Positions 33,032 to 46,326 are shown, numbered from the stretch's first letter. The stretch: 64,000 nt of DNA from Ilex aquifolium (GCA_951799425.1 OX637392.1:38764593-38828592), one strand, 5' to 3'. The notes: generated by a model from the letters alone, not told the origin. A program made the numbers and translations.

Positions 33032-35131
33032 TGTAAACTCCCGTGTATTTATAATTGTATAAATAATAAGTCCTATGTGTTGCATATATAAATAACGAGT
33101 TAGGGTTTATATAGGTTGTGTTGGAAGATATGAGGTATTTTGGATATTATATTCATTACAAAGAGAAGTTAGGAAGAGAATAACTAGATATTGTCCTAGT
33201 ATTTTAAGTATTCTTTTTTATTTTGACATTAGATTGACCTGAATTTTAGACAGTAGAAACTAGATCCCAAGAGTTACAAAAGTGTACATCACAAAGATTT
33301 TGTGGATCGATTTCTAAATAGGTCAAAACTATATTGTAAGTTGAGGCAGAAAACTAGGTTCACGTTCGAACGAAGCAAAGTTACAGTACTTTGGTGTTTG
33401 ACATAAAGTTTGACATAAATCGAGATATTGGGAGCAATGAACGTTCGAACGCCACTTATGTTCAAATGAGGCACGTTCGAATGCAATATTCCGTTTGAAC
33501 TCATTTGCTTTTTTAACAGTGATTAGAATTATGTAGACTGTTCAGATTTTGACTCTATAAATACCTAAGGATGCCCTTTTAGTCATATTTCATCAATTTT
33601 CAACCCTAGGCACCTCTAGAAAGTGAGAGAAAAGGAGGAAATGCAAGATTCGAAGGGATTTTCTTGTTGAGATTGATTTAAACACGCTAGTGTTAATATC
33701 AAACATTGAATTGAGGTAAAAGATTCTTCTTGAATTCTTTTTTTGAGGTTAGGAACTATATTTATGTATGTTTTGTATATTCTTGATAATTATATGCTAG
33801 ATAATTGTTAGTTCTTGATTTTTTTTTATTGAAAAATTGTTTTGAACAAAATATATATTTTATGTCCAAGAAATTCTTGTTTTTGAAATTTAAAACCTAG
33901 TTCTTGAAAAATACCATGATTTCCTTATAACCTCTATTCGTTCTTGATTTATAAACCCTAATTCTTGAATAAATTATGTTTTACATTCAAGGCTATGTTT
34001 TTATCTCTGAGAATCAAAAGTTTTGAGAAAATACTAGAATTTGAGTACCACATGTTCTAATTCATTTATTCTTGTATATTGAGGATTGTGAAATTGTGAT
34101 ACATGGATTTTGATGGAAATTATGTTTGGTTGAGTATACGATTTTGATAAAGTTGTGATTTTTATCTTTTGCATGGTTTGGGTGTGACGGACTTGGATTG
34201 CCTTTGAAAGCTACCATAAAGTGTTAGATGTTAGTCTATCCCAGTAGGGGTGAGATGGTTGCCTAACATTTGTAGGGAATTTTCCTTGAGAGGTTAACCA
34301 CTATTGTTCATGTAGATCCGAAGCTGAGGGATGGTATACCTTTCATGGGAATGAATTCGTCAATGCCGTGTGACACTGTACACACCCTTTCTAAAGTGGT
34401 TTGTGATGTGACCCTGTGGGGAATGATTGAGATTGTTTATGTTTGTGGTGGGTGAACGAAGTATGTTCGTTGTGTAGATTCTTGAGAATCAACCAACATA
34501 CATGAGATATTTGAGAAGATGTTTACTAAATTATTATTTATTACTCTGATTTATAAATTTTACATGAGACATTTATTATTTATAAATGTTTACTTCTATT
34601 ATTGAATTATTGCATTCAGTAAACTTGAGATCGTTATAACTGACATGGTTTTACTTTCAAAAGTTGTATATGCTATTTTTAAAAAGATACTTTCCTATTC
34701 TATGCTTTTGTTAAATCCTTATTTGGATTTGAGAGGAATTTTCTATGGGCTTTTGTTCACCCCTACCCAGTTTCAGATTTTGGAACAGAGGAGGATATTG
34801 CGTTGAATGAACAGGTAGACTTCGAGACCGAGGTTGATCAGGATGGAGATCTCAAAACCGAAGTTTAGAGTTGTCCTTTTAGTTTATTGATTTTTAGAAT
34901 GAATTCATTGGTGATGTAATAAATATTAATTAGTTTGTTATTTATTTTGAGACTTATTATTGTCTAGATGTTTTGAGATATAAACTTGGAGAATTACTTA
35001 TTTAGTTTTGGAAATTTTATTTATTCATGAGATATGGTGAATGTTATATTTTTGGATGATATTTTAGTTGCTCTCATGGTTGAATGGTTATAGTTAGGAA
35101 ATGCCCAAATTATAGAATTTTGGGCGCTACA
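33032..35131 (+). repeat. 3' LTR of the second chromovirus remnant
   Basis: Starts TGTAAACTCCCG after a GATGAAACTTG...TTGGA segment (the usual pre-PPT position) and ends GGGCGCTACA at 35131, 2.1 kb. Related to the LTR at 38284-40429: both have CAATTTTCAACCCTA and CATACATGAGATAT-type blocks. Includes short palindromic ACGTTCGAACG-type motifs at 33360-33490. Confidence 0.7.
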
Positions 35132-35189
35132 TTTTCCCAACCTATGGTATATTTTTTGTGAGCTAAATTCTTGCCTATTAAACCTTAGA

Positions 35190-35924
35190 GATCATACTAT
35201 AACCCTAGATCCCTAAATTCAAAGGCTACATCTTATGATTCCTATCCAACTTCATACCTTGGAGAAGAAGATCTTGTTTGGATGAAGGCCAAACCCATTG
35301 GAAGTGTGCATACCTAGGATCTTAGCGGAGAAGATCGCTCGAGGTCTAGAGGATCCATTGTAGTGGAGAATCCAAGTGAAGCTATCCAAGACATCGGTGG
35401 TTGTATCCGGTGGAGAGTCTTATTAAAGGAAAGGAACATCTAACCATGGTATTGGTTGAGATATAAGACTTGAGTACTTGTAAGCTGAATTTTGGGTAGT
35501 GGATTAGACTTTTGGTAAATCTTGAGTGGTTCTCCGTAGTTTTTCCCGAGAAGGGTTTCCGCGTCAACAAATTACATGAGTTAATCTTTATTATTTTCAT
35601 ATACACTTACAATTTGAGCACACATGACACTGTATTTGATTGAATGATTAATTGAATATCTTTTATCATCCATAGTTATGTATCAAGGATTTGGGTCTTT
35701 AGTTGTGATCCCTGTGAAAGGTTGAGTGTTGAGTGATTAATTGATAAAATCAATAAACTAATCTTCATTAGTTGAAGGGGTCATTGTGTTTGAAAAAGGG
35801 GTTCTCACTATTAGTTGAACAATTTTTGCGAGAAGAAGCAATTGAGGTAGTAATAAGTTTAAATTGGCATTTATCCAAGCATAAATTTTTAAAACCTATT
35901 CACCCCCTCTAGGTAGTGTCATGC
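35190..35924 (+). repeat. Ty1/copia LTR fragment
   Basis: Plus-strand sequence homologous to the reverse complement of the copia LTRs at 13898 and 18431: CCCTAGATCCCTAA, TTTGGATGAAGGCCAAACCC, CTTGTAAGCTGAATTTTG and TATTCACCCCCTCTAGG blocks in the same order. Both ends are truncated. It lies between two chromovirus remnants, with no target duplication seen. Confidence 0.7.
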
Positions 35925-35930
35925 AATCCA

Positions 35931-38283
35931 TATGTATAACCGTGAGGAATGATACACTCCATATCTCCCCTTCCCGGAACAACAAATTTGTTATCGTCCT
36001 TATTGATAATATTTTGATTTACTCCAAGACTCACAAAGAACACACACAACATATTCGATTAGTATTGCAAACACTAAGGGAGCATAAGTTGTATCCTAAG
36101 ATGAGAAAATGTGAGTTCTAGATGAAGGAAATAAAGTTCCTTGGGGATGTTGTGTCAGAGCAGGGAGTGGTCATAGATGCTGTTAAAATTGAGGCAGTGA
36201 CGGAATGGGATGACCTCAAAATGTCACAGAGATTCGTAGTTTATTGGGTTTGACAGATTACTACTACCAGAGGTTTGTGGAAGGGTTTGTCTCATCTAGC
36301 TGTACTTATGACTCAGCTTACGAAGAAGGGAGAGTTTTTTTCATGGGATGAAGAATGTGATCAGGCGCTTACCATCTTGAAGGAGAAATTGATCACAACA
36401 CTTATACTCATTATTCTAGATAGTGGTGAGGGTTACGATGTGTACAAAGATGTCCCTTTATGAGGTTTGGGTTATGTATTGAGGCAGAAAGAGAAGGTAG
36501 TTACTTATGGTTCTACATAGTTGAAGATCCACGAGCAAAATTATCCCCCACATGACTTAGAGCTTGCAGCTATTGTATTTGCGCTTAAGTTGTGGAGATG
36601 TTACTTATATAGAAAGAAATTCTAGGTTTATTCGGATCATAAGAGCTTTAAGTATATCTTTACACAGTAGGACTTAAAACTTTAGCAAAGGCATTGGATT
36701 TAATACTTGGAGGATTATGATTTTACTTTAAACTATCATCCGTGAAAGACAAATGTAATAACAAATGCACTTAGTAGAAAGTCATGGGGTGCAATGAATT
36801 CAATGACAGTGTTAAGTGGAAGATGATTGAGCCCTAGAAGATTTTGATATGGTGTAGGTAGGAAGAAAAATCAACCATGTTTGTTCAATATATTGGTTCA
36901 ACCCGTTCTTCGATAAAGGGTTATAGAGTTACAACAATTGGATCAACAGATGGAGGCAATGTGGATCCGATTGGAGAATGGGGAAACAATAGACAAATGG
37001 TCCTTACAAAATGAAGGGTATCGAGGGAGGTTATACGTACTAGAGGATGCTAAATTGAAAGAAGATGTTCTTGAAGAAAGCCATTTGTGGCTAAGTGTGT
37101 TCTTGAAGCGATTTAGCTAAATTGTGTTGTTTGTCAACAAGTGAAGGTAGAACAAAAAAAATTGGGAGGATTATTATAGTCTTTGTCTATTTTCGAGTGG
37201 AAGTGGGATCATATCACAATGAATTTTGTGTCTAGGATGCCTAGGACCACTAAAGGACATTATTCGATTAAGGTAATTCTGGATAGACTGAATAAGATGA
37301 CTATTTTTTACCTATGAAGACAACAAATACCTCGTTGATGTAGAGTCAATTATACATTTAGGAGATAATGAAACTTCATGGGGTACCTTTGTCTATTGTG
37401 TCGGATTGGGATAACAGGTTTGTGGTTAAGTTTTGGAAAAGCTTGCAGAAGGCCTTGGGAACAAAATTACACTTTAGCACCACTTTCCATCCCCAAGCTA
37501 AAGGTCAAATCTGAGAGGGTGATTTAGATTGTGGAAGATATGCTAAGTGCGTGTGTTGTGGACTTCAAGGGGAGTTGGAGTGAGTATTTTCTACAGGTGG
37601 AATTTGCTTATAATAACAGCTTCCAGTCTAGTATTGGAATGGTTCCTTATGAAACATTTTATGGAAGGCCTTGTAGATCTGGAAGTTGAGGAAAATAGTC
37701 TATTTGGATCCGAGATTGTAAGGGAGACAACAAAAAAGATTTAATTAATACGAGAAAGGTTATGTACCTCAAAATAGGCAAATTTATGTCAATATAAGAA
37801 GAAGACCTTTGGAGTTTAAGGTGGAAGAATATGTGTTTTCGAAGGTGTCACCTCAAAAAGGTGTTATACTCTGTGACAAGAAGGGGAAACTAGCGCCGAC
37901 ATATATTGAAACCCTTTGAGGTGATTCGAGTTGTTGGAAAGGTGATGAATCAACTTGATCTACCAACTCAATTGTCGAGGTGCATGATGTATTCCATGTA
38001 TCGATGCTATGAAAGTGTAAACTAGACACATCACATGTGGTGGACTTGGAAGGGATTCAAATATAAGAGGAGTAACTTATGAAGAACAACTAATGAGGAT
38101 TCTGGATACCAAGGAAAAAATGTTTCGCAACAAGGTTATCCCTCTAGTGAAGGTACTTTTGGCATAATCATAGAGGGGAAAAAGCTACACGGGAACCAGA
38201 GTCAAATATACGAACACAATATCCTCACTTGTTCACTGCTTGAGGTTAGTTTCGAGGACGAAAATTTCATTTAGGAGGTGGAT
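35931..38283 (+). pseudogene. Third chromovirus pol: RT, RNase H, integrase and chromodomain remnant
   Basis: Begins inside the reverse transcriptase palm: [20 protein letters not shown] (the YIDD box now reads LIDN), [11 protein letters not shown], then IKFLGDVVSEQGVVID. RNase H follows with [17 protein letters not shown] and YSDHKSFKYIF. A damaged integrase has VEFAYNNSFQSSIGMVPYET, and a chromodomain remnant precedes a degraded PPT (TTTAGGAGGTGGA). Frequent stops and frameshifts. It is truncated on the left at the copia LTR fragment. Confidence 0.75.
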
Positions 38284-40429
38284 TGTAAGCCCCCATTATT
38301 TATTTTAAATGGTTATCGTAGGAATTGTTGACGTCATAAATAACTTAGGGTTTCAAAGTAATAATATTTGGGAGGAATTGAATTAGTGAAATCAAACATA
38401 ATTAGATGAAAATAACTTCAAAAAGGGATTTGGAACGTTGAAAAACCTTGGGATTGGTGATATTAGGTGTTTAGGGGTTAAAACGTATATTTGGAGAAAG
38501 TTCGGTTTGGTAGGAATTTGAGACTATCTTAGTGCGTAGGTCATAACATTTTACTCTGATGTCCAACTGCCCTAATTCTTCTAGCAATGGAAAGTAGACT
38601 TCAAGAGCTACAGACATGTATTTCATAGAAATTTCTTGAATTAGCTTCTAACTAGGTCAAAATTGGGTTGAAAAAGTTGGACAGGTTACAACATATAGGG
38701 GTCCGTTAAACGCAAAATGCCCTTTTCGAACGCACCACAGGCTGATGGATTTTTAGTAGCAGAACAAGGAGATGCTAAGAGTAAAGCCCATTCAAACACA
38801 GCTTATCGTGTTCGAATGCAAATGTCCCTGTTCAAACGCATACGCGCGTTTTTCAGCGTTCAAGTTCGCATCGCCTGAACAGTTTTTGACCATATAAATA
38901 CTATAGGAATGTGTTTTAGGGTTGTTTTAGTTAATTTTCAACCCTATGAAGCCAAGAGTAGTTGGAAGAGAATAAAATGGGGCTCTTAAAGGATTATCAT
39001 CAAAACGTGTTAAGATCAATTAACTGTGTATTAAAGTAGGTTTTTTTCCAAAATTTATTCATTGAAGATTAGAGTTAAGTGTATGTATCTTTTGATTCCA
39101 ATTGGAATATACATGGTAGATATATAGTAATTTCATATTCCTTTCAATTATATGATTCATTTCTTGAAAAAATTACATGATTTACATTCAAAATTATGTT
39201 CTTGATGAAAAACCCTAGATCTTAATTATGGTCAACTTGAAAGATCTCTTGCATGTTTTAATCGGATTACTCATCTATTTTGAGAATTTTGATATTACAA
39301 ATTGTGTGATAAATGGATTTTGTCGAAAGTTCATAAATTATCTCTGGAATGGGTGTAGATGAATTTCTTACCCTGAGTGGGTTTGAAGGTTCTCTATCAC
39401 TCGTAGTGGAGTTTCTTGATTTCTTGTGAGGTTGCAATAATTCGTACTATTCGCTCACAGTGATCAAGGTTGGGGTTAGTATACTAGTCCTGTGAATGTT
39501 TCATCAATATTGATGCGTCGATATACGCACTTCAAAATTGTGGCCTTGCGGGGAATTGATTTGATGACTTGGGTGTGAGAGTGGGCTAAATATAATTGAT
39601 GTGTGAATTCTAATTAATGAGGGACTGGGGGAACAAATAGGCGTGGGGAAGAGGGAGAGAGGAGGCTACGAGCCCTCTCCCATTGTTGTTCCTGGACTAC
39701 CCATCCCTTCCTTCCCCTTCGCCTGGACCATTGAGATCATCTTTCTCGAACGAAGTGAAGTGATAGGAAGAGAAGACTGCTGGCGGGAGATCTCTATTCA
39801 TTAAACCCCCTTGTATAGGGGAAAACGAAAGTGCGCTCCTGCGTATATACATGAGATATGTTTGTTATGATTCTTTTATCTTGGTTATGATCTTTTGCAG
39901 ATATATTTTTTTTATAAAAATTGATTTTTTTCCATAAATGCTTCTACTTTGTTCCGAATTTACTATTTATATATCGTAAATTGGAGATTGTTACAATGTC
40001 ACATGTTTTATTTCCAAAACTACATTTTTGTTAGATTGAGACCTACCTATTTTATATTTTCATAAACCATGTCTATGTTTGAAATTTTGTTTCTATTGGG
40101 CTTGTTTGGTCACTCCTTATATTTTGCTATAGAGAAGGACACCACTATAGGTGAGCATATGGAATTGGAATTTGAGGTAGATCAAGATGTAGATCCAACT
40201 TTCGAGACTTAGAATCCTTTTTATCTACTTTAGTTTATTTGTTTACGATGGATGATTTTTATTAACATTATTTTAGTTGGATGAGATATTTGATTTATTT
40301 TAAGGTTTTGGATGCAACCTTGATGATTGAATTTTGTCTTTGGAATTTGTTTAGTCAGATAATGAATGATGATTGATTATTTTTGATGGTTAATAGTTAA
40401 TGTTTATTTGTGAAAATTGGCGCGTGGCA
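38284..40429 (+). repeat. 3' LTR of the third chromovirus remnant
   Basis: Starts TGTAAGCCCCCATT and ends GCGCGTGGCA; homologous to 33032-35131. Contains an interrupting foreign-looking block at about 39616-39847. Confidence 0.65.
39616..39847. other. Inserted GC-richer block inside the LTR, possibly organellar DNA
   Basis: About 232 bp (from GAGGGACTGGGGGAACAAAT to GTGCGCTCCTGCGTATATA) has no counterpart in the sister LTR, where the sequence runs straight to CATACATGAGATAT. It is richer in G and C than its surroundings and has the purine-tract texture I associate with plant mitochondrial spacer DNA. The mitochondrial origin is inference from style only. Confidence 0.5.
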
Positions 40430-43400
40430 ATAAATGCTTGAAGACTACGGCTTCTATAATATTAGTGCAAGGCAATAAGACTACAACTTAAAATAAATTT
40501 GATCTATTCATTCTATATATATCAATGTGCCCAAGCTGCAATGTTCCAACGCAATTTTCCAACATTGATAGTAGAGACATGAAGACCATATTGCACTGGG
40601 ACTGTCAAGGGATTCGAATAGAATGGATCTGAATTCAAACATCAGATAAATATATTTTTACGGTTTATTTGATTTTGTAAAATATGAAAGATTCGATTAA
40701 AAAATGTGATTGTAATAACTCTATTAATTTTTTTTTACAAATTACATTTGAATATCTACTTAGTTTCATTGAATAATCCTTATGTCCATATATAATATAT
40801 ATAATTTGGATGAGATCTTTATCGGATCACATGGTGTCTTTCCAAGATCTTAATTGAATTTCCATATAGAGTTTAGAAATTCTCAATTGATTGCTAGCAC
40901 CTTTCTCGTACAATAGCCGAAAATCCTAAAAACTTTTGATCAAGAAAATAAAATATTAACTAAAAAAAGGATTAGTCATAGAAACATAGAGAGAAAAACA
41001 TAGTATGTAAATAGTTTCATCACCTACCAAAAAATATCGTTTTGTGAAACCTTCTTCAGATTTTATGGGGCTGTATAAAATGCAAGTTCAGTTCTTCATT
41101 GTCACGACTAAAACCGGAAGATAACAGAGAGAGAAAATTTAGCTTAATTATAGGGTATAAAGAATCTTAGATTGAAGTTTCCAATGTTAGACATGGAATA
41201 AACACTTACATTAACACACGAGTAATGATTAGTATATAAAATCTTTTATCAAATTTCACTTACTAATTAAAGATACATAGTTGAATCAATAGATCTTACT
41301 AAAAAGACTTATTATGACTGCATAATCTAACTGTATATATTGATTTAGCAAGGAAAATTTAGTAAGTATAACAATATTGTATTAATTTATCTCTTATTGC
41401 CTCTTTTTTTTTTTTTTGCTCAATCCTTGTCATCCGCTCAAATAAACCTTAAAACCCCAAACCTACCGGGTTTACTCTTATACAAGGGCTGCCCAACATA
41501 AATTGAACTTAAAGCGAGAATTTCACATGAGACTCTGACTAGTATTTTAGGAAGATAATAAATTTTATTTATGATTAATAGAAATTTTACATAAAGTTGT
41601 GTTATAATTTAGTTTCAATGTTTTAATGGTTTTTGGATCCGACGGGGTTAGACAATAAAGTGGGTGCACTTTTGAAATTAGGATTTTATAAATGAATAAA
41701 TTAATTAGTGTCTTAAAGAGAGAGCAAGAGAGTTAGAGATAAAGACAAAGATCCAAAGCAAGAAAATGAGAATGGGAGGTAGAGAAAGACTTAGGGTGAG
41801 ACGATGAGAGTGGAGGAAAAGCGAGAGAAAGGAATTTAAAAGAGATTGCTACTTTTAAAGTTAGAAATCATTACTTTTAAGCTTTTTTAAAAGGTTTGTT
41901 ATATTTTAGGGCATTTTTAAAGTTTTACATAGACTTATGAAATAAATTAAGCTATTAACTTGGTCCGTTTAAAAGGGTTTTAGAATATGAAGTTGAACTA
42001 AGGATTGAAAATCAAATTATAGCACTAAATTTTTGGGGCTCTAGGCGACTATTTTAATGGTCGGGTCCTAAGGTCGGCTCTCCTATGCCTCCTTCTATTC
42101 AAAGGATCGAAGTGTTTGCGTATCTTGCAACAATCGTAGTCTCTGCACATCCCTCATTGTCGAGTTTTCGTCCATAGAACCGATTCGGTGAAACAAAATT
42201 AATCGTTGGATAACACACAAAGATTAAAAGTAATATATGTGTTAATCCATATTTTAGTAAAGATGTTTAATGTTAAAACGTGGTGATGCATTTTTTTTTT
42301 AATAATTTAAGTATCTAATATATATTAAACATCATATATATGCGATTTCATATACATATTATCTACGTGCAACTATTCGAGAGTACAATCCATAAGAATT
42401 GTAAATATACATAGATCATCATAGTTAAATATACCATTTTTAGCAAATAGATCCGCATATCTGTTTATCTCTCTCATCATTTACTTGACCCGTACTTCTT
42501 GAAATCTCTCAAGTAGTCCATCAGGGGTGACTTGATACATTTTGAAGTTCATAGCGGCGACTCTAAATGATTTTTTTTTGAATTTTTTAATATTAATTTA
42601 CAAAAATTCTCGCTTTTTTAGATAGAGATTATTAGTCAAGTTTGCGCTCAAGTTTTATATATGTATCTTTTTAATTGATCACATGACTAATTTGTCTAAT
42701 ATTTCTAATTTTATAAAATCTACTCCTGTTCATTTACCTAAATTTAACCTCTTTTTTTTTTTGTTATGTTGTGTTTGTTACTAGTGAGAAATATATTTAA
42801 GAATATTTTATTTCAAATTCAAATAGTTTTTAAAATTTTATCTTCTTCAAAAAATTTCCTATATAAATGTTTGTTTTCTAATTGTTATACTTGCAAATCA
42901 ACCAAACACTTCCATAATCAGAAAATATTACTATCTTAAAATTTAAAAAAATTAAAAATATAAAACGATAAGACTTAATTTATTGTCCTGACTCTCGAAA
43001 TTAAGATATGATGCAAGGATTCTCCCTTAACATCGCCTATTAGGAAAAAAATTGGAAAAAATTAGTAAAATTAATGTTTTATGTCTTTAATTATTCAGAA
43101 AAGTAGTTTGAGTGAAAAGGGAGAGATGATAGAAATAAATAGTGTGTGTTTTAATTTTAGATAAGAACAAAAGTATAGTTAGAGAGAGAATGTGCGTGTG
43201 TGTGTGTGAGAGAGAGAGAATGATTAGTAATGTTTAATGTACAATATTTTTTTGCACCTTCTGAACCTTATTATTATTTTTTTTACCAAATTTAATTTTT
43301 AGTCATTAGGCTGAACTTTTGGGCTCAAATTATTTAACTAAGATTTTTTGTTGACTGAAATTTTAATTAGCTTTGTTGCTGGAATCAATTTTTATGGATT

Positions 43401-43758
43401 TAATTTTTTGGTATAGAGTATGTTATGGACCTATAAATTTGAGTCTTTTTTTTAAAATATATTTTAGGCCTAAAACTCGTGATTTAGTGGACTTTATATA
43501 TTTCATTAATATTATTGATACGTAATTGAGGGACATAATTTGAAAAAATAATAAATTGTGATCGATAAATGATAATGAAATATATTTTATGACGAAACTC
43601 GTTGCAGAATTAAATATATTTTATTATCACTCCATTGATCAAAATTCCCAAAATTATGTTGCTAAATTTTGTCTCCATAGCATTTCTCATCTTATGTAAG
43701 AGCGGCCTTGCTTATACAAACTACAAACCCTAGTTCTCTTCCCTTTCAAGACTCAGCA
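40430..43758. other. AT-rich spacer upstream of the MADS-box gene
   Basis: No coding region recognised. Holds poly-T runs (near 41404 and 42290) and a GT/GA microsatellite (43185-43222). A TATA-like TTAAATATATTTTATT at about 43612-43627, some 130 bp before the MADS start codon, is a possible core promoter. Confidence 0.5.
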
Positions 43759-44331
43759 ATGATCACTGTGGAAAAGAACAAGGGTAAGAGGGAAAGCAAG
43801 GGCAGAAGGAAGATCGAAATCAAGAAGATAGACAACATGAACAGACTTCAAGTCACCTTCTCAAAGCGCCGTGCCGGACTCTTCAAGAAGGCCGGCGAAC
43901 TCTCACTATTAACCGGCGCAGAAATCGCCATGTTCGCACAGTCTTCTCACGGAAGGGTTTTCACGTTTGGCCATCCAAGCGCCGACGCCGTCGTAGATCG
44001 CTACCTCACCGGAGACACCCAGAAGCAAATACCCATCACTGGCGGTGGGTCGTGCACTTCGGAGGATGTTAGGCGCCACCTTGAGGAGCTGGAGAAGTTG
44101 GAGGCGGAGAAGGCTCGCCTGGAGGAGATGAACAAAGAGGTGGTGGAGAAGGGTAAGAGTAATGGTGGATTTTGGTGGGAGAGAGATGTTAATGGAATGG
44201 GGTTGGAAGAGCTTGAGCAGTTCATGAAGGCTCTGAAGGAGTTGAAGATAAGTGTTGACCAGAAGGTTGATGAAAAAGCCATGGCCAGAGCTTCATCGAT
44301 TCCACCGTTCTTGCCATTACTTCAGCTATAG
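43759..44331 (+). CDS. Type I (M-alpha) MADS-box transcription factor, AGL62-like
   Basis: An intact single-exon frame of 190 residues from the ATG at 43759. The frame stays open upstream to a TTG at 43708, but that is not a plant start codon. The MADS domain covers about residues 14-73: KGRRKIEIKKIDNMNRLQVT, FSKRRAGLFKKAGELSLLTG and AEIAMFAQSSHGRVFTFGHP, with the DNA-contacting basic helix and the FSKRR core intact. A charged coiled-coil (EDVRRHLEELEKLEAEKARL) follows, then the NGGFWWE and MGLEELEQFMKALKELK segments typical of AGL62/AGL61-like M-alpha proteins. Such proteins bind CArG-type DNA as heterodimers with M-gamma partners in the female gametophyte and endosperm; that is family knowledge. 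It is shorter than Arabidopsis AGL62 (about 300 residues). There is no in-frame stop or frameshift, so it may be functional. It is the only host gene in the window. Confidence 0.9.
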   Translation: MITVEKNKGKRESKGRRKIEIKKIDNMNRLQVTFSKRRAGLFKKAGELSLLTGAEIAMFAQSSHGRVFTFGHPSADAVVDRYLTGDTQKQIPITGGGSCTSEDVRRHLEELEKLEAEKARLEEMNKEVVEKGKSNGGFWWERDVNGMGLEELEQFMKALKELKISVDQKVDEKAMARASSIPPFLPLLQL

Positions 44332-45449
44332 ATGTAATAGATGATACTGCTACACTTATTCCTTATGACTTTTAATATTGCTTTTATGAGTGTTCGAGGA
44401 TTTTAATGTTGCTTTTACGAGTTTGAACATTTATTTTCCTAGTATAATGATAAATAGATCAAATTATTTCCTAGTCTACTAATATAAAGATATTCTCTTA
44501 CAACTCTAGAGACCACGTGAAATAGAAATTTCTCCCACATCAGAGACAAAAGGTAATGGTTTGCCCAAAAATAGTTCAAGTAAATCAAGGCATATACGTT
44601 AGAGCTTGCTTCATGTTCCGAGGGGATATATCACAAGAGCTCACGGTACCACAAGAGTAAGAGGTCCGAAGAAGGTTTCTCCTCATAGTTCCTAGCTCGC
44701 TGATCCTTTTTTTGCATAAGTACGTGGCTAAGTACCGTATGTCAATAATGAATGAATTGTAAGAAGCAAGTTTTCCTTCTTGGCTTCTTACTTAGTGTGG
44801 TTTTAGGGCAAAACCTATTTTATGCCTGGCATTGCAAGGAATGTATGAAAGGGATTTTGGAAAGATTTCTATCCGAATTCTTTTAACTCCAAAATTTGTC
44901 AATATTAGTTAAGCTCAATTATTCAACATTGATCCATTGAGCCTTAGTAATTGGTTATAGAAGTCCAATTGGGGCCCATTAAATTTAGTGATAAATAATT
45001 GAAGTTGACCGAAATCAATAAAATTTTAAATTGACAAGATCCATATCCAGAAGATATATATATATATATATATCCATAGTCTTTGGTTTAAAGGTTGTCA
45101 CCAACCCAAGGCCACCAAGGAAAAGTGACCTAGTACAGATCTTTATGTCCTAATTTCCTGGCTAGTATATCTCACCAATTTCTTTCCATAACTAGTATAG
45201 TAAATCTGTCTTACTTGCTAATTAAACAACCTTCCAAAAGTGAATTTTAATTAAAGAATGTGATGAACTTGAAATTAGAAAGGTTAAAAGAGGAAAGATA
45301 AATGATCTCTTTGTTTCTAGTATAAAATAGTATCATTACAGTGGCGTTTGGTTTGGAATTTTGTAATAGATAACGACTACCAATTAAGTGGATGATTAGT
45401 CATTGACGAAGAATCAAATGACATGATAAATAGTTACGTTTGGTTAATA
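44332..45449. other. Spacer downstream of the MADS gene
   Basis: AT-rich, no gene recognised. Includes an (AT)n run at 45053-45073. Polyadenylation-type AATAAA-like motifs are scattered and not diagnostic. Confidence 0.5.
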
Positions 45450-45454
45450 CATTA

Positions 45455-45957
45455 TGTTGGAAAAATGAGTCTGAAAAATAAAGTAAACAACAGGGTGATG
45501 CGTGGATTATGTCGCTCTCTTAAGACAATTCATACCTCTTTGTGGAAGAAACACAATGCATAAGGTAGAAGCGCGTCGTTCCTAGGATACAACAGTCCAG
45601 TTTCACACAATACCTTTTTATATTGTCCAGAAAAACAGTAGTGAAGAATATAAAAGATATAGAAGTGTATATATCTATTCTGAAATCTCTAAATACATAT
45701 ATAGAAAAATGACTGTTGTTATTATGTAATAACTTCCATATTTAATCAAATAATAATTGTTAAAATTTAATAGAAAAAAGACTGTTAAAAAACTAGCCTC
45801 CGTTGGTTCGTTGGTCCCACTCATGTGCAAATGAGAGTCTTAATGTCTCACTTAACTTAACTCAATGGTTAGATAGCACTATCATATATATATACACAAA
45901 TACTTTTAGAAATTTAGTGGATGTGGGATTGAGTTTCCCACATAAAATACTCTAACA
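45455..45957. mobile_element. Solo LTR, 503 bp, target duplication CATTA
   Basis: Begins TGTTGGAAAAATG and ends ATACTCTAACA, with short terminal inversion TGTT/AACA. It is flanked by a perfect 5-bp direct repeat CATTA at 45450-45454 and 45958-45962. The ends (TGTTGGA, TCTAACA) are Ty1/copia-like. No internal region remains, so unequal recombination between LTRs is the likely origin. Confidence 0.85.
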
Positions 45958-46326
45958 CATTACGAAATCAATTTGTTCTTATTTTTGAATTTTTTTTTTA
46001 AGTAAGATTAATTTCTACAAAATTTCTGGGGGATAGAGGTGGGAGACGAAGCGATGAACATACATGATCTTACATTTTTTTAATTATGCCAATCACCAAA
46101 AAAAAAAAAAAAATTGTGCTGAAAATTCAACATCTTAGGAGAAGGGACATTTTGTTGCTAGGTACATGCAGCTAATATTACTATTTTTACCTAGAATAGA
46201 GAATGAGCAATGTTATTGAAGCTTAATTAATTTGGAGAACTTTATATATTCTGATTATTGGATTATCAGTATTCAAGAGGTGCAAAACAACTGCACATAA
46301 TTAAACCATTTAATAATTACATGTGG

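Noticed and set aside
43708-43758. Upstream extension of the MADS protein by 17 residues
   Set aside because: The frame begins at a TTG codon; the first ATG in frame is at 43759.
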